From contig CM026552.1 in the NCBI GenBank assembly GCA_015143295.1, positions 62,366,944 to 62,430,943 of the forward strand: a stretch of 64,000 nt of DNA, in the 5' to 3' direction. Positions 57,305-64,000 of the stretch are shown piece after piece (position 1 is the first letter of the stretch; every line of letters starts with the position of its first letter). The stretch comes from Tetracentron sinense (Eukaryota; Streptophyta; Magnoliopsida; Trochodendrales; Trochodendraceae). The position numbers and the translations under genes were made by a program. The notes below the pieces were generated by a model that saw only the letters and a program-made list of their open reading frames with translations, made no database searches and was not told the DNA's origin.

Positions 57305-58544
57305 ATGAGACGGAACACACGGGGTCGTGGACCACATACCAGAGCTTCCTCTTCTTCACGGGATGAGGATGAGCAGCCGGACCTCTCTCAGGTCTTAGGC
57401 TCTATTGCTGAGACACTCGCCATACTGGCGGCTCGGCAAGCTTTACCATCATCGGCGGCACCTACTCCACCGCCCGCAGCTCCAGTACATCGTACCGCTG
57501 GAGTTGAGGCATTCAGGAGATTGAGGCCTCCACCATTCCATGGGAGTGTGGACCCTCTTGCTGCGGAGGCATGGATCCTCCAGATGGAGAAGATCTTTAC
57601 GGTCCTCTCACCTACAGAGGAGGAGAGAGTAGCATGGGCAGCTTTCATGCTAGAAGGCGAAGCCCATCATTGGTGGTTGTCCGCACTGAGGAAGAGAGAT
57701 TTGACCATGCAGGGTCTACCTTGGACTTGGGAGGAGTTCAAGAATACTTTTTACAAGAAGTATTTTCCGATTGGAGCGCGGGAAAAGAAAGAGAGAGAAT
57801 TCATCAACCTTGAGCAAGGTTTGATGTCGGTGGCACAATACGAGGCCAAGTTCTCGGAGTTGTCGAGATTTGCACCTCATATGGTTGCTACTGAGGCAAT
57901 GAAGGTGAGAAGATTTGAGCAAGGGCTCAAGGATGTGATTATGGAGAAGGTTTCCGTTTTCAGGCATACTACCTACCCTGAGGTAGTAGACAAGGCCTTA
58001 TTGGTCGAGGCAAATTCGGAGACAATGTCCAAGAAGAGGGAGTTGGCGAGAGGCCAAGCTAGTAGTTCAGCACCTCTAGAGAGGCGGACTCGCTATCAGT
58101 ATGCGTGGCCAGCACCACCGATGAGGCCATCTTATGCGCCTCCAGCTCCACGGCAGTATATGCCTCAGGCACCGAGACCTCAGGCTCTTCCAGCCCCACG
58201 GCCTGTTGCACCTCAGACGATGAGGTATGTTCCTCTTCCGGCCCCTCCGACTTATGCACACGAGGTCTGCACTTCATGCGGCCGAAGGCACCCGGCAGGG
58301 GATTGCCGAAGAGCATCGGGTGGATGTTTTCATTGTGGTCGCCAGGGCCATATGATCAGGGATTGCCCCAGTCGGCATTTACCAGGCCAGTCTCAGGGGA
58401 TTAGTCCACCAGCACGCCCAGCAGGATCATATCAGGCGTCATCCCAGACTACCCGGTCTACGCCTCAGTCTCGCCAGGCAAACCAGGGCCGAGTTTTTGC
58501 CTTGACAGAGGGTGATGCACTTGCTTCTGATGATGTGGTGCAAG
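57305..58544 (+). CDS. gag: Tekay I gag (full length)
   Basis: Gag of the element, about 413 residues before the splice site. The start ATG (MRRNTRGRG) is shared with H. It has an N-terminal Ser-rich segment, a helix, then the retrotransposon gag domain (about residues 80-230, with AFMLEGEAHHWW, KKYFP and EQGLMSVAQYEAKFSEL), a Pro/Ala/Gln-rich linker and two zinc-binding motifs: CTSCGRRHPAGDC (CX2CX3HX4C) and CFHCGRQGHMIRDC (CX2CX4HX4C). The unspliced frame would run on to 58657 with a hydrophobic tail that has no counterpart in copy A, which favours the splice. It is open throughout, so it could still be translated. Confidence 0.92.
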
Positions 58545-58690
58545 GTACGCTGTTAGAGTTAACTTCTTTATTCGTGATTATTATGTTATGCTCTATTCTC
58601 TGTGTATGTACTTGGCATGTTATATATGTATATATACCTACATGTATACACTGTTGATGCATGGATTGACTTAGTTAGTTAAAATTTCAG
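58545..58690 (+). other. Putative GT-AG intron between gag and protease of Tekay I (146 bp)
   Basis: Starts gtacgct and ends aaaatttcag. It joins CAAG at 58544 to GAACCC at 58691 and restores the same phase-1 Gly codon as in copy A. It is AT-rich, with a T-rich 3' part, as in plant introns. Position and phase are the same as in A although the intron sequences differ a good deal. Confidence 0.72.
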
Positions 58691-60370
58691 GAACCCTACT
58701 AGTCAATGAGTATTTGGCTCGAGTATTGATTGATACCGGGTCTACTCATTCATTTGTCTCGCTGAGTTTTTCAGAGGGCTTTTCTGTGGAGCCTACTCAA
58801 CTAGAACCGGAGTTAGCCATTTCGACTCCTCTTGGCAAAACAGTATTGGCAGATAAAGTGTGTAGAAATAGTGTGGTCCAAGTTGGAAGCCACGAGTTGG
58901 CGGTTGATCTCATTGTCCTTGGATTCCAAGACTTTGATGTTATATTGGGAATGGATTGGTTAGCAGCACATCATGGGCATGTAGCTTGCTTTGAGAAAAT
59001 GGTACTCTTCAAGCCAGTAGAAGGAAAACCATTCCACTTTCGCGGGTTGAGAAGTAGATCTATTGCTAGTTTTGCGGCGTTGGGCTTAGCTAATCCCGAG
59101 GCAAAGGACTCATCGACTATTCCGGTTGTGAGTGAGTTCCTGGATGTATTTCCAGAGGAGTTGCCAGGATTGCCTCCAGACAGGGAGATTGAGTTTATGA
59201 TCGAGCTTGCACCAGGCACAGCTCCTGTTTTCAGAGCTCCATACAGAATGGCCCCTATTGAACTCAAGGAGTTGAAGACCTAGTTGGAAGAGTTACAAGG
59301 TCTTGGTTTCATTCGACCAAGTGTCTCTCCGTGGGGAGCCCCGGTGTTGTTTGTTAAGAAGAAAGATGGCTCGATGCGGATGTGTGTCGATTACCGGCAA
59401 TTGAACAAAGTCACCATAAAGAATAGGTATCCCTTGCCTAGGATTGATGACTTGTTCGATCAGTTGAAGGGAGCGAGATTTTTCTCGAAGATAGACCTTC
59501 GATCGGGTTATCACCAGTTGAAGATTAAGGCGGAAGATGTTCCCAAAACTGCTTTCAGGACTCGGTATGGGCACTACGAGTTCTTGGTAATGCCTTTTGG
59601 ACTCACGAACGCGCCGGCAGCCTTTATGGATTTGATGAACCGGGTGTTCCGGCCACACCTTGATAGGTGCGTGATTGTATTTGTGGATGACATCTTGGTC
59701 TATTCCCAGACACGGGAAGATCACACACGCGACCTATGCCTTGCTTTGGAAATGCTAAGAGAACACAAGCTATACGCCAAACTTAGCAAGTGTGAGTTTT
59801 GGTTGGAAGAGGTGGCATTCCTAGGCCACGTGGTTTCTGCAGAAGGTATCTCGGTGGATCCGAAGAAGATCAAAGCAGTTATGAGTTGGGCGAGGCCCAA
59901 GAGTGTTACCGAGATACGCAGCTTTCTTGGGTTGGCAGGCTACTACAGGAGATTCGTAGAGAGTTTCTCTAGCCTTGCAGCACCGCTCACTTACCTGACA
60001 AGGAAGAATGCCAAGTTTGTATGGAGTGATAAGTGCGAGATCAATTTCACGGAACTGAAGAAGAGGCTTACTACAGCTCCTGTCCTTACAGTGCCATCCG
60101 GACCTCTTGGGTATGAGGTGTACAGTGATGCCTCACACGTTGGACTTGGATGTGTGCTTATGCAACACAAGAAAGTCATTGCCTATGCATCAAGGCAGTT
60201 GAAGGAGCATGAGAAGAATTATCCCACGCACGACTTGGAGCTTGCGGCGGTCGTGTTTGCACTTAAGATTTGGCGTCATTACCTTTATGGGGTGGAGTTC
60301 TAGGTGTTCACTGATCACAAGAGTCTCAAGTATCTCTTTTCCCAAAAGGAGCTGAATCTAAGGCAACGGC
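58691..60370 (+). pseudogene. pol: Tekay I pol: protease-RT-RNase H, two stops, truncated
   Basis: Protease ([11 protein letters not shown], about 58720), RT ([19 protein letters not shown], catalytic FVDDILVYS near 59683-59709) and RNase H ([10 protein letters not shown], about 60119). Stops occur at 59281-59283 (TAG between protease and RT, where copy A has CAG) and 60301-60303 (TAG, where copy A has TAT). The frame is otherwise open until the CACTA insertion at 60371. Integrase and chromodomain are beyond the insertion, off the window. RT active-site residues are intact, in contrast to copy A. Confidence 0.92.
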
Positions 60371-63300
60371 CACTACGTGAAAATGGGTAAAAATTGACAT
60401 TGTGTAGTCGGGAAAAACGACAGCCCACAACTGTCGTTAAGTATCCGACGGCCATTTTACAACAAACGACGGCTTGTGGAAGTCATATACGTGTGACGCA
60501 ATAAACGATTGCTTAGAGTCGTCGTTCTTTTGCGAAATAACCTTAACCCGTGAATGCTTTTTTTTTCCTTTTACTCTTTTGCAAAATAACCCTAACCACA
60601 TCGACAGCTTCTTCCCTTCTCTCTCAGTTTCTCTCAATGACCTCTTCTTCCTCTCTCTCTCTCTCTCGCATGGCTTCTTCTTCCTTTCTCTCTCTTAGAA
60701 GGTTTCTTCTGCCTCTCTCCCGGACGGCTACTTCTTTCTCTCTCTCGGTTTCTCTCAAATCAAAGCCATAGTTGAATCGTTCAATCCTTTTGAAGAATAA
60801 ACACCATAGATCCCTTGATCAGGAAAGGTATTGGATCGTAGTAGATTTCTGGTTTTTCTATCAAATTTCTTGTTATTTTTTTCGAGATATGGTTATATTG
60901 TTTATGAAATCTTGGTTAGTTTAGTAATGTAGCTAGAATTTGAATGTTTCAATAGAGAAATTTTGGTTTTCTAATGGTTTAATGAACGATTGATTCTGTT
61001 TCAAGGTTAGGGTTAGATCTGCTATTTTTTGGACGACATATGCTAGAAAATTCAATTAGGTTAGTACTGTAGCTGGAAATTTTAGTTAGCTGATTTGGTT
61101 TTGTAATGGTTAGCATTAGATCTGCTATTTTTTGGATGACATTTATATGCGTTTGTTCACCTTATCAAATGAATTTGTTCATATTTTGCGTGGAATTTTG
61201 TTCCTTTTTAGGCTTTTTTTAAAAAAAAAATTTGAGGTGAGTTTAGAGGAGAGAAATAAGGTGATAGAATCACTTAGGAAGGTGTTGATATTTATATGCG
61301 TTTCTGTACTAAAGTTTTTAGGTGTGTGAGCCTGAGTAAGCTTAACATGGATTAGGGTTAATAACCTGATTTTTTGGTGTTGCAGACTTTGTAGGGTTCC
61401 CGAAGTTGCCATTAACCTTTAGGTATTTTGAGTAATTTCTTAGTTTTTGTTTTCCAGATATTTCAATTGGCACATATTTGTGAAGCTTAGTCGATGATAT
61501 ATGGCTGTCCACAAGTAGAAGATTCAATCTTTAATCTCTATCTCAAAAATACTTAGCAACCACATGTTCTGATTTGGATATATATGTTGCTTTTAATTTC
61601 CTGGAAAAAATCAGAAAACCCAATATTGGTGATTGTGCTTTAGATATATAAGTTGCTTAGTCGATGATTGTGCTTTATACTATTTTTATTTTTACTTTGA
61701 TCTTGAAAACCCAATATTGGTAAAGTGAGCTCTACGCTCACTTGAAAACCCAAGATGATATAATCCTTTGAAATAGTGCCTTACATGGCCTTTGATAATC
61801 AAACAATCATGTCCATTATAATCTTCTTTATAGATTTGATTAGTCTTTAATATCCTCTTCTTGTTGAAGAATGGGCACGCTTATACTTTATGTGTCCATG
61901 TGTGTGTGTGCATGGGTGTAATTCGTTTATATTTAAATCTGTAGGGGTAATTTGTTTATAGTCAAATATCATGCACAAGTTCATCCACCCACACCATAGA
62001 ACCATGGCCAACCGTCACGTTCGGTCACAGACTAACCCCATAACACCTATTAAATGATCGAACCATCCAACCAAAGGACCTGCTTCCTGGACAGTTTGCC
62101 ATAAATATAATGTCCCTCAAAAGTAGGTAATCAAACATAAGATTATGGTTGTGATGTTTGGTTTATATGATTTGGTTTATATGATTCTGGATTGCGTGGA
62201 GGTAAACCTCTTGTTGTTCTGTTAAATCGAGAGCGGATCAGCACTTGTAAGTAAACCTCTTGTTGCTCTGTTAAATCCAAAATTTCTTTATGTAGGAATT
62301 GAAATGCTTGCACTTGGGTCTTTTAAACAATGTATTTTATATAAATTCTAGACTTGTGGTATTCCTCAAGGCTGCTTGAGAAAGGGAAATAGCGCAAATA
62401 GAGTATAAAAAAAAGGATTAGAACAAGGAGAGGGTTTTGTTACCCTAAGTAAAGATCTATAATGGGAAAAAATTAAGTGGAAAATAGATATTTTCTTTTT
62501 TCATTATTGTAAGTACAGATATGTAATGTGCTTGTGTCATTGATATAAAAAATGTAGAATCCCTGTTTTCTTATGCTTTGTGAGTTTTTGCTGGTAATAT
62601 GTTCTTTTCTATTGAACTTATGACAAGCATTTAGTAATGAAAAGATACGATCCAGTTCTCAAGAGCATCTTTCTTTTTCCTTTTTGGGTGTTCTTCATTG
62701 CATGTTAGCTTTACCGAGTTTAATGCGTTTTCTATTACTTGTAGTGTGTAGATGATAACCAAATTCTTTGATGGTGGTGCTTTTGGTGTTGGGTTTTGGA
62801 GTTTGGGAAATGATGAGATAGTCAAACATATTTTCAGAAGCTCAATGCTCTGTTGAATGGTTTTTTTTGCAGATCAACTAGGCATAGTTTTTAAATATCT
62901 TTTTTTTTTTGGTAATGTTCTAATTAGGACTTTTTGGCTACTATTTTTAGTTGTCACAAGAATGACTGTTTGGGTTTATTACATTTGTTAGTTTGCTAGT
63001 TTAATCTATAGATCAACCTATTGGAAGCTCAAACATATTTTCAGAAGTTCAAAGATATTTGTTATAAAATATACTTTTTTTTAATTGTAAAAACAAGTTC
63101 ATAAGAAATTTTAGTAGTATTTGTGGCACCGACACTGGTGGGGTTTTTACTGTCCCATAATATAACTGTGCTGGGACTCATGCACTTTCCAATTTAGAGC
63201 ATTTTGGTAGGTGGGGCACTTCTGGATGTGCCAAATTTATAACCGATGTTGATATGAAGATCCTAAGCTTTCATTACATGGACTGTTTTGCCATAGTTGG

Positions 63301-64000
63301 CCACATTAGGTCTGACTGTCTTATTTAGTTAGATAGAGTAACTACACTGTGGAAGATTTTTTATTAAAAAATATTGGACATGGTACATTAAATGAATGTG
63401 GTCAATAGGATATACTGTGCAGTTTTTAGGAGGCTTTGAGTATTTGAGGGAAAAAAAATTCTATCTATGAAGTTAGCACTCTTGTTTAAGCGGAGAGTTA
63501 TATGACCATTCAGGGTCATAGGTAGATTTAGTTTGATGGTGAAAAGGAATTGGGGAACTTTGTTTACTTGTGTTCTTTCATGGAAACTTGACATGCTTAC
63601 TTTTTTGACCTCCTATCTCTTTTTCTCATATTTTTTTCCAGTCTCAAGAAGAAGTGAACAACACGCTCTTTTGGTATGCTCTGTTAAATTCTTTACAATT
63701 TTTTACATCTCATATTAATAATAAAGTATAGCTACCTAAATTCTTTACAATTTTTGGGTTATGGCATGCTCTATTATACCTACTTTGACATTTTTTAATG
63801 TATAGGTATATATAAACAAGGGAGCTGGTCAGAGACATGGAGTAACTAGAAGGAGTTATTCTTTAAATTGGGGCTTCTCTTGGAATGAGAAAGAGAGAGA
63901 GAGAGATGGAGCTTGTGAAAGCTCTGGTTTTCGATTGGCAGGTAAAAGACCTTGATCTCTCCTCTTTTTTGGGCCTATTTAATGGCTTTTGGTGTTTGAC
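60371..64000 (+). mobile_element. CACTA (En/Spm-type) DNA transposon O, 5' part
   Basis: The Tekay frame breaks at cacggc-type target sequence and a new element begins CACTACGTGAAAATGGGT, the standard start of plant CACTA transposons. Subterminal repeats with ACGAC, GACGGC or GTCGT cores follow within 160 bp (cgacagcccacaactgtcgt, cgacggcc, aacgacggc, gtcgtcgtt). A 3-bp target duplication would be ggc (60368-60370); the other end is off the window. No transposase motif is seen in the 3.6 kb available. Confidence 0.82.
60545..64000 (+). other. Interior of CACTA O: CT-rich leader-like segment, then AT-rich non-coding DNA
   Basis: From 60600 to 60770 the DNA is rich in tctctc and tctt, with an open frame MASSSFLSLRRFLLPLSRTA (60670 onward, stop at 60769-60771) that looks like a transit peptide but may only reflect low complexity. 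It is followed by AT-rich sequence with intron-like character, a near-repeat of ttagatctgctattttttgg (about 61012 and 61107), a tandem pair of gtaaacctcttgttg-type units (62203-62275) and a ga microsatellite near 63888-63908. This could be the 5' untranslated exon and introns of a transposase gene or of a captured host gene; I cannot tell which. Confidence 0.45.

Larger units (their letters stand above)
54268..60370 (+). mobile_element. Tekay element I, interrupted by CACTA O
   Basis: 5' LTR, primer site, gag, intron, protease, RT and part of RNase H, then cut by a CACTA transposon. It is inserted in gag of H. The target duplication on the left is gagaa (54263-54267); its partner is off the window. 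H and I are very similar in gag and leader, so the family recently inserted into itself. Confidence 0.94.

Noticed and set aside
58545-58657. The hydrophobic extension at the end of Tekay I gag as a membrane segment.
   Set aside because: It is the translated first part of the putative intron. Copy A has an unrelated short extension there, and the pol frame joins cleanly when it is removed.

Overview
This window is plant DNA, most likely a gene-poor heterochromatic region of a large flowering-plant genome. Almost every base belongs to a transposable element. I see Ty3/gypsy chromoviruses of the Tekay/Del type (chromodomain, tRNA-iMet primer site), Athila-type gypsy elements (tRNA-Asp primer site), Ty1/copia elements, a coding-free long-LTR element, a LINE fragment and the start of a CACTA DNA transposon. 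I found no ordinary host gene, tRNA, rRNA or CRISPR array. The species cannot be named from the sequence.

Layout, left to right, with the letters used in the entries. Tekay A (1-6469, +, left end off the window) sits in the 3' end of copia B (pol tail 6471-6518, then its LTR). The LTR of B is split into three pieces (6534-7003, 37328-38083, 40301-41202). The first split is a 30 kb insertion: a coding-free, Tat/Ogre-looking LTR element T (LTRs 7004-9377 and 34965-37327). The second split is a solo copia LTR C (38084-40300). Inside T lie a 70-bp minisatellite (about 9644-11703), a truncated Athila K (11704-15514, -), a Tekay LTR J (15515-17509, -), a nearly intact copia L (17510-27668, -, LTRs of identical length) and a gag-only copia M (27746-34610, -). 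Copia B itself sits in Athila D (41203-44446, +).

To the right of D come a LINE ORF1 fragment N (44447-45204), a copia LTR E (45205-46115 and 50859-51076), a solo Tekay LTR F (46116-50858) holding an inverted solo Tekay LTR G (46232-48587), then Tekay H (from 51077). Tekay I (from 54268) is inserted in the gag gene of H, and a CACTA transposon O (from 60371) is inserted in the RNase H region of I. Five-base target duplications are readable for C, F, G, L and M, and a mutated one for T. They support this nesting order, which reaches about six layers.

How the parts work: the autonomous types encode Gag (capsid and zinc knuckles), protease, integrase, reverse transcriptase and RNase H. All coding copies here carry at least one stop, frameshift or truncation, so the locus looks silenced and decaying; copia L is the youngest, with a single visible stop. 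The most interesting signal is in the LTRs. LTRs of unrelated families carry clusters of short palindromes just upstream of the apparent TATA box, and some of these clusters share further sequence across the gypsy/copia divide. Within the Tekay family the cluster is replaced by a different tandem repeat in H and again in I, while the flanks stay alike. Two Tekay copies also share a GT-AG intron at the gag/protease border.
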